From: CAZMVY01 sp964617875 | GTDB taxonomy: Bacteria; Planctomycetota; Phycisphaerae; UBA1845; PWPN01 | NCBI GenBank assembly: GCA_964617875.1 | Contig: CAZUAI010000014.1 | Coordinates: 1-64,000 of the forward strand | Length of the DNA stretch: 64,000 nucleotides | Direction: 5' to 3' | Shown: piece by piece, positions 44,120-50,837 of the stretch | Layout of the letters: each line of letters opens with the position of its first letter | How positions within the stretch are numbered: position 1 is the stretch's first letter | The notes under the pieces: generated by a model | Told to the model about the DNA's origin: nothing | What the model saw: the letters and a program-made list of their open reading frames with translations, nothing else | Databases searched by the model: none | Position numbers and translations under genes: made by a program

Positions 44120-44935
44120 TCACCAGGCCGTCCAGCCGCCGTCCACGACCAGGTTGTGGCCCGTGACGTAGCTGCTGGCGTCGCTGGCGAGGAACACGAG
44201 CGCGCCCTTGAGTTCGCTCGGCTTGCCCATCCGCTTCATCGGGCTCTTGGCGCTCAGGCGCTCGACCATCCGCGGGTCCACGTTCGGGGCGGGGAACGGC
44301 CCCGGCGACAGGCAGTTCACCCGCACGCCGTCGTTCACCCAGTAGACCGCCAGGTGCCGCGTCATGTTGATGATGCCGCCCTTCAGCGCGTGGTAGGCGA
44401 CGGGGCTGGCCATGCAGATGCCCGCGTAGGCGTCCGGATAGGAGCCGACGATGCCGTACATCGAGCCGATCATGATGATGCTCGCGCCGCCGCCCCGCTG
44501 CACGGCGTGCTCCCGCACGAGCCGCGAAAGCACGAAGCAACCGCTCGCGTTGGCCAGTTGCCGCGTGAACTGCTCGGCCGTCACGCCGGTCCAGTCCGCC
44601 GTCACACGCTCGTATCCCGAGTTGACGAGGATGTCGATCCGCCCGGCCGTCTTCACGCCCTCGGCGACAGCCTGCGCGAGCATCTTCTCGTCCATGTAGT
44701 CCACGTCGACGCAGTGATGCTTCGCCGAGCCGACGACCGGCAGGCTCGCCGCCACCTCCTTCGCACGGTCCTTCGCCTTCGGAATGTCGCCGACGATCAC
44801 GCTCGCGCCGGCCTCGGCCAGCGCCCGGCACATCGACTGGACGAGCCAGCCCGTCCCGCCCGTCACGAGGGCCACCTTCCCGCTGAGGTCAAAAAGCTGC
44901 GAAACCGTCGGTTCGTTCGTTCCCATGGTACTCAT
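44120..44935 (-). CDS. Short-chain dehydrogenase/reductase
   Basis: A 271-residue SDR oxidoreductase. Catalytic residues are Ser158 (IGSMYG), Tyr181 and Lys185 (YHALK). The cofactor loop is unusual: VALVTGGTGWLVQS replaces the expected TGGxxGIG, so the third glycine is lost. NVDPRM, SPGPFPAP and TGHNLVVDGGW are normal SDR features. GGAG lies 8 bases before the ATG at 44935. It is the last gene of a leftward operon after the aldolase and the Gfo-type oxidoreductase, 54 bases from the latter, so it likely oxidises or reduces a sugar acid in the same pathway. Confidence 0.88.
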   Translation of the reverse strand: MSTMGTNEPTVSQLFDLSGKVALVTGGTGWLVQSMCRALAEAGASVIVGDIPKAKDRAKEVAASLPVVGSAKHHCVDVDYMDEKMLAQAVAEGVKTAGRIDILVNSGYERVTADWTGVTAEQFTRQLANASGCFVLSRLVREHAVQRGGGASIIMIGSMYGIVGSYPDAYAGICMASPVAYHALKGGIINMTRHLAVYWVNDGVRVNCLSPGPFPAPNVDPRMVERLSAKSPMKRMGKPSELKGALVFLASDASSYVTGHNLVVDGGWTAW

Positions 44936-44962
44936 TCGTAAGTCTCCGACTCCTCTGCAATG

Positions 44963-44986
44963 TTGTGGTGCAGGTATCTTGCCCGC
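44963..44986. repeat. Dispersed palindromic repeat, copy two
   Basis: A 24-base segment matching 22 of 24 bases of the copy at 42418-42441. It sits in the 54-base space between the SDR and oxidoreductase genes of one operon, so it is probably transcribed and could form an RNA hairpin that tunes the downstream SDR. Confidence 0.45.
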
Positions 44987-44989
44987 ATA

Positions 44990-46003
44990 TCACTTCCCGC
45001 CGATCAACGGACGCCACGGCGGATTCTCGACCGCGGCCAGGACCGTCAGGTTCACCCGCAACGTCTGCAACCCTTCCGCCAGCGTGCACGGCGGCTCCGC
45101 CTTGCCCTCGAGCACGTCCAGCAGGATGTTCGCCTGGTTGACGAAGATGTCGTCCCGCTCCAGCGAAAACTGCAGCTCCGTGTGCCACTCGCCGCCCGGC
45201 TCGGTCATCGACAGCCACCGGGCGTTGTTCAGCTCGAACCGTGCCGTGCCCCGCTCGCAGATCACCGTGATCGTGTTCTCGTTCGGCGCCTGGTGCTGGT
45301 TCAGGCTGTAGCAGCCCATCACGTCGCCGTGGCGGACGATCACATGGACTGTGTCCTCGACGGTCACGCCCTCGAGCACCTTGTGATCGGCGTCGGCCAG
45401 GACGCGATCGACCGGCCCGACGAGGAACTCGCCGGCGTTGATCGCGTGCGTCAGCACGTCCTGGATCGCCCCCCCGCCCGTGGCGCGGCTCGTGTAGTAG
45501 ATGTTCCGGTACGCCGGGCGGTACTTCGGAAAGTGTTGCCCCCAGACCGACACGACCTGCACCGGCCGGCCGAACCGGCCCTCGGCGATCGCCTGCTTCA
45601 TGGACCGCACCGCGGGGTGCGAACGGTATGTGTACGTGACAGCGGCCTTGAGGCCCTTCTGCCGCACGAGGTCCGCCAGCGCGTCGATCCCGTCGAAGGT
45701 CGTGCTCAGCGGCTTTTCGATGAAGAGGTTCACGCCCGCCTTCGCCAGTTGCGTGGCGATCGGGATGTGCAGTTGCGACGGCGCACAGATGACGGCCGCC
45801 GCGAACGACGCCGACCGGTCGGCGAGGGCCTCATCGACGGTCGCGTAACGTTTCGCGATGTTGTAGCGGTCGCCCACGGCCCGGCGCAACGGCTCGTTCG
45901 TCTCGCAGATGGCCAGATCGGCGCGCTCGGTCATGCCGAACGTCCGCAGGTGCCGCTCGCCGATCGAGCCTACGCCGATGACCAGGATCCGGTGCTTCGT
46001 CAT
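44990..46003 (-). CDS. Cytoplasmic Gfo/Idh/MocA family oxidoreductase
   Basis: A 337-residue oxidoreductase without a leader, unlike the other three in this window. The Rossmann motif is VIGVGSIGERH and the catalytic EKP motif is FIEKPLSTT. The later YRNIYYTSRATGGG and DVLTHAIN are typical of the substrate domain, with a histidine in the active site. It starts 3 bases after the aldolase stop codon, so the two are surely cotranscribed. It probably oxidises a sugar or sugar acid before aldol cleavage. Confidence 0.9.
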   Translation of the reverse strand: MTKHRILVIGVGSIGERHLRTFGMTERADLAICETNEPLRRAVGDRYNIAKRYATVDEALADRSASFAAAVICAPSQLHIPIATQLAKAGVNLFIEKPLSTTFDGIDALADLVRQKGLKAAVTYTYRSHPAVRSMKQAIAEGRFGRPVQVVSVWGQHFPKYRPAYRNIYYTSRATGGGAIQDVLTHAINAGEFLVGPVDRVLADADHKVLEGVTVEDTVHVIVRHGDVMGCYSLNQHQAPNENTITVICERGTARFELNNARWLSMTEPGGEWHTELQFSLERDDIFVNQANILLDVLEGKAEPPCTLAEGLQTLRVNLTVLAAVENPPWRPLIGGK

Positions 46004-46006
46004 TCT

Positions 46007-46831
46007 TCAACTCTCCTTGAGATACGTGCCGCCGCTTGCCCCCAGGACGTTCCGGAACCGGAACCCCAGCGGGGCGAACTCCTGCTGGATCCGCTCGAGC
46101 CCCTGCTTGATCATCAAGATGTCCGCCCAGTGCGTGATGACCCGGGCCCCCATGTCGAGCAGACGCCGGGCATGTTGCGCCGACATGGCCGGCGTGCCCC
46201 AGTGCTTGCCCGCCTTCCGCGCCGCCTCGGCCACCTGCTCGATGCTCTTCCACACCAGCGGGTTGTCGAACTGCCCGGGAATCCCGCTGAGCACCGAGAA
46301 ATCGCCCGGTCCGAAAAACACCACGTCCACGCCCTCCACCTCGGCGATCTCCCGCGCCTGGGCAACGGCGTGCTGCTCCTCGAGCTGGATCAGGACGAAG
46401 GTCTGCTTGTTCGCCTCGCGGATATAGTCCGCCATCGTCATGGTGCAATACGGCATGTCCGCGTTCCCGCCGTCAAAGCCCCGCTTGCCCATCGGCGCGA
46501 ACTTCGTCCACCGAACGACCTCCCGCGCCTCGGCCGCGTCATCGCAACGAGGGTACATGATCCCGTGCGCCCCGGCCTCCAACAGCCGGCCGAACCGCAT
46601 GAACTCACCCTTCGCCGCGCGGGCCAGAATATCGCAGCCCCCCACCCGAGCCGCCCGCATCATCTCCGCCGCCGTCTCCAGACTGTAGAAGTGGTGTTCG
46701 AGATCCATCCAGATCCCGTCGAACCCCATCAGGCTCGTCAGCTCGAACACCGACGCATCCGTAAGATGAAGCTGTGTAAGCAGTACCGGTTCGTTGCGGG
46801 CCAGTTTCGCTTTGATGACGCTCGGTCGCAC
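46007..46831 (-). CDS. HpcH/HpaI family aldolase (2-keto-3-deoxy sugar acid aldolase type)
   Basis: A 274-residue class II pyruvate aldolase. GFDGIWMDLEHHFYSLE has the family's catalytic and metal-site pattern, and GAHGIMYPRCDDA, GPGDFSVLSG and a late Arg complete the barrel. Relatives cleave 2-keto-3-deoxy-L-rhamnonate, -fuconate or -glucarate to pyruvate plus an aldehyde. The GTG start at 46831 has AAAGGCGG 8 bases upstream. It is the first gene of the operon and faces a GntR regulator, a frequent arrangement for sugar acid catabolism. The DLEHH variant with two histidines is slightly unusual. Confidence 0.88.
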   Translation of the reverse strand: MRPSVIKAKLARNEPVLLTQLHLTDASVFELTSLMGFDGIWMDLEHHFYSLETAAEMMRAARVGGCDILARAAKGEFMRFGRLLEAGAHGIMYPRCDDAAEAREVVRWTKFAPMGKRGFDGGNADMPYCTMTMADYIREANKQTFVLIQLEEQHAVAQAREIAEVEGVDVVFFGPGDFSVLSGIPGQFDNPLVWKSIEQVAEAARKAGKHWGTPAMSAQHARRLLDMGARVITHWADILMIKQGLERIQQEFAPLGFRFRNVLGASGGTYLKES

Positions 46832-46893
46832 AGCCGTTGCCGCCTTTCAATCTGTTATGAAACCCCTGCCGTTTTCCACCCATCTTTGCCCGC

Positions 46894-46905
46894 CTTGTTG
46901 ACAAG
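46894..46905. promoter_or_regulatory. Candidate GntR operator overlapping the regulator promoter
   Basis: CTTGTTGACAAG is a 5-bp perfect inverted repeat with a 2-base centre. FCD-type GntR regulators typically bind TTGT..ACAA-like sites. It lies in the 133-base divergent gap, overlapping the -35 element of the promoter at 46898-46926, so the regulator could block its own gene and possibly the aldolase operon. Confidence 0.55.
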
Positions 46906-46926
46906 GACGGGTCATCCTGGTAAACT
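46898..46926 (+). promoter_or_regulatory. Sigma-70 type promoter for the GntR regulator gene
   Basis: TTGACA (46898-46903) and TAAACT (46921-46926) are separated by exactly 17 bases. The -35 is a perfect consensus hexamer. The start codon of the regulator lies 39 bases after the -10. This is the cleanest housekeeping promoter seen in the window. Confidence 0.7.
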
Positions 46927-46964
46927 AACGCATAAGAGCCAAAACAGGGAGACTCTAGCCGACA

Positions 46965-47687
46965 ATGCAGTTGCCGTCAATGCATACCACCGACAACGGT
47001 TTCCAGCGCGATCAGGCCTACACGGGGATGCGCCGGCTGCTCATCCTTCAGCAGGTCTCCGAAGGCGAACGGCTCCGCGAATCGGAATGGGCGGCAAGAC
47101 TGGGCGTGAATCGTACAGCGTTACGCGAGGCGTTTGCCCGGCTGGCCGCGGAGGGCGTGCTGGAGCTACGTCCGAAAAGAGGCGGGTATTTCGTCCCGCG
47201 CCTCGCGCCGGACGACATCTTCGAAATCATGGAAGTCCGCATTATGCTCGAAGGCGGTGCGATTCTCCGCATCTGCCAGATGGGGCTGAATACCCCGGAG
47301 CACCTCGCGGGCATGCAGAAGGCGTGCGACGATTTCGAGCATCTGCTCCGCGAGGGCTACCTGCTCGGTGTCGCCGAGGCAGACCGGCGGTTCCACGAGG
47401 CCCTTATTGAGGCGGCGGCCAACCGGCGCCTCACCATGCTGTATCTCCGCGCCCCACTACCCATTGTGTATCCACGGATGTTCAGCCACGAACAGTGGCT
47501 CGCGAGGGCGGCAAGGGACACGCTGCACGAACACCAGGCGATCCTCTCCGCCGTGCTTGCGAGCGACGTGGCCGAGGCCCAGCGCCTGCTCCGCACCCAC
47601 TTGCTCGAGCGCTTCACCCTGACACTCCGCAGCGAGCAGGAAGCTCGAAACGGGCTTTCCCCAGTCCGGAACACAGCCGACAAGTGA
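46965..47687 (+). CDS. GntR family transcriptional regulator, FCD (FadR-type) subgroup
   Basis: A 240-residue regulator. The winged helix-turn-helix covers about residues 25-80 (GERLRESEWAARLGVNRTAL, then REAFARLAAEGVL and RGGYFVPR). The FCD ligand domain follows (about 95-225) with EVRIMLEGGAILR, DRRFHEALIEAAANRR and a final HEHQAILSAVLASD, which place the aspartate and histidines of its metal site. It diverges from the aldolase operon, so it probably senses a pathway intermediate such as a keto-deoxy acid. The ATG at 46965 is used; an ATG at 46980 is possible. Confidence 0.92.
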   Translation: MQLPSMHTTDNGFQRDQAYTGMRRLLILQQVSEGERLRESEWAARLGVNRTALREAFARLAAEGVLELRPKRGGYFVPRLAPDDIFEIMEVRIMLEGGAILRICQMGLNTPEHLAGMQKACDDFEHLLREGYLLGVAEADRRFHEALIEAAANRRLTMLYLRAPLPIVYPRMFSHEQWLARAARDTLHEHQAILSAVLASDVAEAQRLLRTHLLERFTLTLRSEQEARNGLSPVRNTADK

Positions 47688-47814
47688 TCTCTGTCCGGTC
47701 CCGGCACGCCTGCCTGGAAACGGGGACGCCTGCGGAGTCGTGATGTCACTTGATCGCCACGGCACGGCCATGCGCATTCTGGACGTGTGCGCCGCAACGC
47801 CCTACCATACCCCC

Positions 47815-48555
47815 ATGAGCCAGGACACCCATGGAGACCACGAGGCCCCTTCGTCGCCGCCCGTGCCGACGCCGCTGTCGGGCGACACACCCGCAGCGGC
47901 GCCTGTGACCCGCGGCTTTCCGCCGCGTCTGCTTGCCGCGACGGCCGCCGGGGCCGCCGTCGCCGTGCCGATGGGCTGGCTGCTCGCGCACGCGGCCATG
48001 CTCGTGTTCTACCTGGGGCTGTTCTTCTTCGCCCTGTTCGGTCTGCTCATCGGGGCCGTCGAGTTCCGCATCGCCAGGCCGGTCGCCCCGCTCGCCCGTT
48101 CGTCGCTGCTGGTGGTGGGGCTGCTCACCGTTCTGTGGACGTGGCTGGTGGCCATGGCGTTTGAATACCACAACCTGACGAGCGATGTGCGCACCTTCGT
48201 GTGGAACACATTCCGGACGATTGACGCCGAAGCCGCGCAGCAGATCGATGCCCTCCCCGCCCGCCTGCAGGAGAACCTGCGGAGGTCGTATCCCCCGGGC
48301 GGCCTGATCGGATACATGCGATGGGCGGCCCGGTCCGGCCGAATGGAAGTCGGCAAGCTGCCCAACAACCGGCCGATCGAGTTCCGCCTGCGCCAGGGCC
48401 CTCGAGGATGGTCGCTGCGCGTGGCCCTCTGCGCGGGCCTGCTGACGTTCGGGGTCCTGTCTCAGGTCCTGAGCCTGGCCGATGCCCCCAAGCCTGCCGA
48501 CGAGGGCGAAGGCGGAGAAACCGGACCATCGCCGCCGCAAACCCTTGCGAACTGA
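47815..48555 (+). CDS. Predicted three-helix membrane protein of unknown function
   Basis: A 246-residue protein, not recognised. Hydrophobic segments lie at about residues 40-60, 62-85 and 100-120, with a fourth weak one near 200-220 (LCAGLLTFGVLSQVLSLADA). A soluble stretch between (EYHNLTSDVRTFVWNTFRTI, then LPARLQENLRRSYPPGG) may be a periplasmic helix pair. The N-terminus is proline/acid rich. The start at 47815 is chosen because upstream ATG or GTG codons at 47740-47770 lack ribosome sites; this start lacks one too. A strong hairpin follows the gene at 48584. Confidence 0.55.
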   Translation: MSQDTHGDHEAPSSPPVPTPLSGDTPAAAPVTRGFPPRLLAATAAGAAVAVPMGWLLAHAAMLVFYLGLFFFALFGLLIGAVEFRIARPVAPLARSSLLVVGLLTVLWTWLVAMAFEYHNLTSDVRTFVWNTFRTIDAEAAQQIDALPARLQENLRRSYPPGGLIGYMRWAARSGRMEVGKLPNNRPIEFRLRQGPRGWSLRVALCAGLLTFGVLSQVLSLADAPKPADEGEGGETGPSPPQTLAN

Positions 48556-48583
48556 TCGCCGCCGCGTGAAAACTCCAACACGG

Positions 48584-48615
48584 GCGTGCCCCGCCGCTCC
48601 GACAACGGGGCACGC
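48584..48615 (+). terminator. GC-rich terminator-like hairpin
   Basis: GCGTGCCCCG (48584-48593) pairs perfectly with CGGGGCACGC (48606-48615) over a 12-base loop, 29 bases after the membrane protein stop. No T run follows. It is the most convincing stop signal in the 368-base gap before the HNH gene. The rest of that gap (48616-48889) shows no gene. Confidence 0.55.
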
Positions 48616-48889
48616 GGGCATCAAGGGACCCCTTTCGCGCGGGCCGAGATCGTCGTCAGGGCGCGACGACGCGGAGCACGGGTCAGGAAACACAAAACGC
48701 GGGCCGGCCAGGCGACCCAGGGGCGGGCGGACCGGGGTATGAACAACGTATTATGATGCCGAAACAACGGTATGGGAAAGACCGGTCACGCCACACGCGA
48801 CATCCACTCAAACTCTATGCCCCGCGATCGCGAAGTCAAATCCGAATCCATCGCCGAACCGAGCGGGCCGGGCCGCCGTGACCGGGGGT

Positions 48890-48919
48890 TTGCCGACAGG
48901 CCGGCCTTCCCGATACAAT
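48890..48919 (+). promoter_or_regulatory. Candidate promoter for the HNH gene
   Basis: TTGCCG (48890-48895) and TACAAT (48914-48919) are 18 bases apart. The transcript would start near 48926, just after the first possible start codon of the HNH gene, which is part of the start-site puzzle there. Confidence 0.4.
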
Positions 48920-48923
48920 AAGG

Positions 48924-49616
48924 TTGTCTGACAGGGCCGAGTGGCTCAGGAGGGCCATCTTCGCCGTTGGAGCGTATGCAAATCCGTCAATCCCGCCGGG
49001 TTCGCCCCTGGCGTGCAATGTCCTGGTCCTGAATCGTCATTACATGGCGATTCGGGTCGTGGGGGTCAAGCGCGCGTTCTCGCTGCTCGTGCGCGAACTG
49101 GCCGAAGTTGTCCACGTCGAGGATGGGAAGTACCTCGCGTACGATTTCGAGGGCTGGCGCGAACTCAGCGACCTCAAGCGGCAGTTCGAGCCGGACGGGC
49201 ACGACTGGATCCGCACCGTTCGGTTCCAGATCGCGGTGCCACGGATCATCCGCCTGCTGGTCTATGACCGCCTGCCTCGCCAGGAGGTGAAGTTCAACCG
49301 CCGCAACATCTACGCCCGCGACAACAACCGCTGCCAGTACTGCGGCCGGAAGTTTGCGACGACCGAATTGAGCATTGACCACGTCATCCCGCGCTCGCAA
49401 GGCGGGAAGACGACCTGGGACAACGTGGTCTGCGCGTGCCTTCAGTGCAACATCCGCAAGGGCGGCCACACCCCGGAACAGGCGGGCATGACACTCATCA
49501 CACCGCCGCGGAAGCCCCGGCGGTCCCCCGTGATCAACCTGCGGCTTGGCAGCGACAAGTACCGCTGCTGGCAGCAGTTCCTCGATCACGCGTACTGGAG
49601 CGTCGAACTCAAGTAG
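48924..49616 (+). CDS. HNH endonuclease family protein
   Basis: A protein of up to 230 residues. The HNH nuclease is C-terminal: CQYCGRKFATTELSIDHVIP, then SQGGKTTWDNVVCACLQCN, with the four zinc cysteines, the DH pair and the N-x-x metal motif intact. The region NVLVLNRHYMAIRVVGVKRA is the conserved N-terminal part of planctomycete and cyanobacterial relatives. It begins at about residue 32, so the first 30 residues may not be translated. No good start codon lies between a TTG at 48924 and an ATG at 49044. The biological role of this common chromosomal HNH family is unknown. Confidence 0.8.
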   Translation: MSDRAEWLRRAIFAVGAYANPSIPPGSPLACNVLVLNRHYMAIRVVGVKRAFSLLVRELAEVVHVEDGKYLAYDFEGWRELSDLKRQFEPDGHDWIRTVRFQIAVPRIIRLLVYDRLPRQEVKFNRRNIYARDNNRCQYCGRKFATTELSIDHVIPRSQGGKTTWDNVVCACLQCNIRKGGHTPEQAGMTLITPPRKPRRSPVINLRLGSDKYRCWQQFLDHAYWSVELK

Positions 49617-49719
49617 CGTCATCGGCGGGCGGGCGAGTCGCCGGCTCGCGCACGTTCGGCGTTCCCTCGCATCCTCCGCGTCCGATAACCAGCCCGCGGC
49701 CGGTTTCTGGCCCAGCTGA

Positions 49720-49807
49720 CGACGGAAAGCTCACCGTCGCCCGGAGCAAAGCCGATACGACCCGCGGACGGGCAGGCGAGCAGACCGTCACGGTACGCCC
49801 GTACCGT
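49720..49807 (+). promoter_or_regulatory. Structured leader upstream of cheX
   Basis: Three elements lie in order: a hairpin CGACGG/CCGTCG (49720-49739), GCAAAGCC (49746-49753), and an 18-base palindrome ACGGTACGCCCGTACCGT (49790-49807) ending 40 bases before the cheX ATG. The palindrome could be an operator or an RNA stem. The rest of 49617-49847 shows no gene. Confidence 0.4.
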
Positions 49808-49847
49808 CGGGGGCTTGCGGTTGCCTGCTGAACGGCAGGAGTGCAAC

Positions 49848-50351
49848 ATGGACGTACGGTTCATCAATCCGTTTGTGTCAGCCATCTCGGCCGTCTTCAA
49901 GACCATGGTCAACACGGACGTCAGGGTGGGCAAGCCCTACGTGATGACCGAAGCGGGCACGCGGGCTGACATCTCCGGCGTGATCGGCTTTTCCGGCGAC
50001 GCCAGCGGCTGCGTGGTGCTGAGCTTCCCGACGGAGGTGGCGTGCAAGGCGGCATCCGCGTTCGCCGGCACGCCGATCGACGAGAAGCACCCGGACTTCT
50101 CCGATGCCATCGGCGAGTTGGCCAACATGGTCGCGGGGAACGCGAAGAAGGACTTCACCGGCATGCGTGTGTCCATTTCGCTGCCGAGCGTCATCATCGG
50201 CAAGAACCACACGGTGTCGGGCTCGAAGGCCGCTCCGCGGCTGGTGATCCCCTGTGAGACGGCCTTCGGAGGCTTCGAGGTGGAAGTGGCGGTTGTGGTG
50301 GAGAAGCCCGGGCAGCCGACCGGAACGCGTCCGTTGGCCGCCGTTGTTTAG
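49848..50351 (+). CDS. CheX-like CheY phosphatase
   Basis: A 167-residue CheX/CheC-type protein that removes phosphate from CheY. The catalytic ExxN motif is present once as Glu90-x-x-Asn93 in AIGELANMVAGNAKK, as in CheX. GFSGDASGCVVLSFPTEVA is the usual core. CAGGAG lies 7 bases before the ATG at 49848. It is followed 17 bases later by a CheY-like gene, which is presumably its substrate. No CheA or receptor is in the window, so the input is elsewhere. Confidence 0.88.
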   Translation: MDVRFINPFVSAISAVFKTMVNTDVRVGKPYVMTEAGTRADISGVIGFSGDASGCVVLSFPTEVACKAASAFAGTPIDEKHPDFSDAIGELANMVAGNAKKDFTGMRVSISLPSVIIGKNHTVSGSKAAPRLVIPCETAFGGFEVEVAVVVEKPGQPTGTRPLAAVV

Positions 50352-50368
50352 CAGTGAGGAGCTTCGAC

Positions 50369-50770
50369 ATGAAGATCCTGTTGGTCGATGATTCGCGCAC
50401 GATTCGCAACATTCAGAAGAACGTCCTCGCCCAGCTTGGGCACACGGACATCATGGAGGCGTCCGACGGCGTCGAGGCCCTCGCGGCAATCAAGAACCAG
50501 CGTCCGGACCTGGTCCTCGTGGACTGGAACATGCCGAACATGGACGGCATCACGCTGGTCCGGACGGTGCGGCAGACGGACACGGCGCTGCCGTTGATCA
50601 TGGTGACGACGGAAGCGGAGAAGAGCCGCGTGATCGAAGCCATCAAGGCCGGCGTGAACAACTATGTCGTCAAGCCGTTCACCGCGCAGACCCTGAGCGA
50701 GAAGATCGAACAGACGATGGCAAAGGTCGCCGGAGGTGCCGCGGCACCACAACCGGCGGCAACGGCCTGA
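50369..50770 (+). CDS. CheY-like single-domain response regulator
   Basis: A 133-residue receiver domain with no output domain. Acidic pocket Asp7 and Asp8, phospho-acceptor Asp52 (LVDWNMPNMDG), Thr80 or Thr81 and Lys102 (KPF) are all present. AGGAG lies 8 bases before the ATG at 50369. The C-terminal 12 residues are a flexible alanine/proline tail. Coupling to a CheX gene upstream indicates a short-lived phosphorylated signal, in motility or another process. Confidence 0.93.
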   Translation: MKILLVDDSRTIRNIQKNVLAQLGHTDIMEASDGVEALAAIKNQRPDLVLVDWNMPNMDGITLVRTVRQTDTALPLIMVTTEAEKSRVIEAIKAGVNNYVVKPFTAQTLSEKIEQTMAKVAGGAAAPQPAATA

Positions 50771-50837
50771 GCCTGACGCAGCGGTACGCCGCGCGGCGAT
50801 GTGGCGGGCGCCGGGCTGAGGCAATCGAGGGTTTCTT

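Noticed and set aside
48930..49020. tRNA-Ser-like segment
   Set aside because: GGCCGAGTGGCTCAGG resembles a D arm and GGGTTCG a T loop, but no acceptor or T stem pairs, so it is chance similarity upstream of the HNH gene.
49720..49790. Cyclic-di-GMP-I riboswitch
   Set aside because: GCAAAGCC is present after a hairpin, but the matching GGCAAACC half and the second conserved helix are absent. Kept only as a structured leader.
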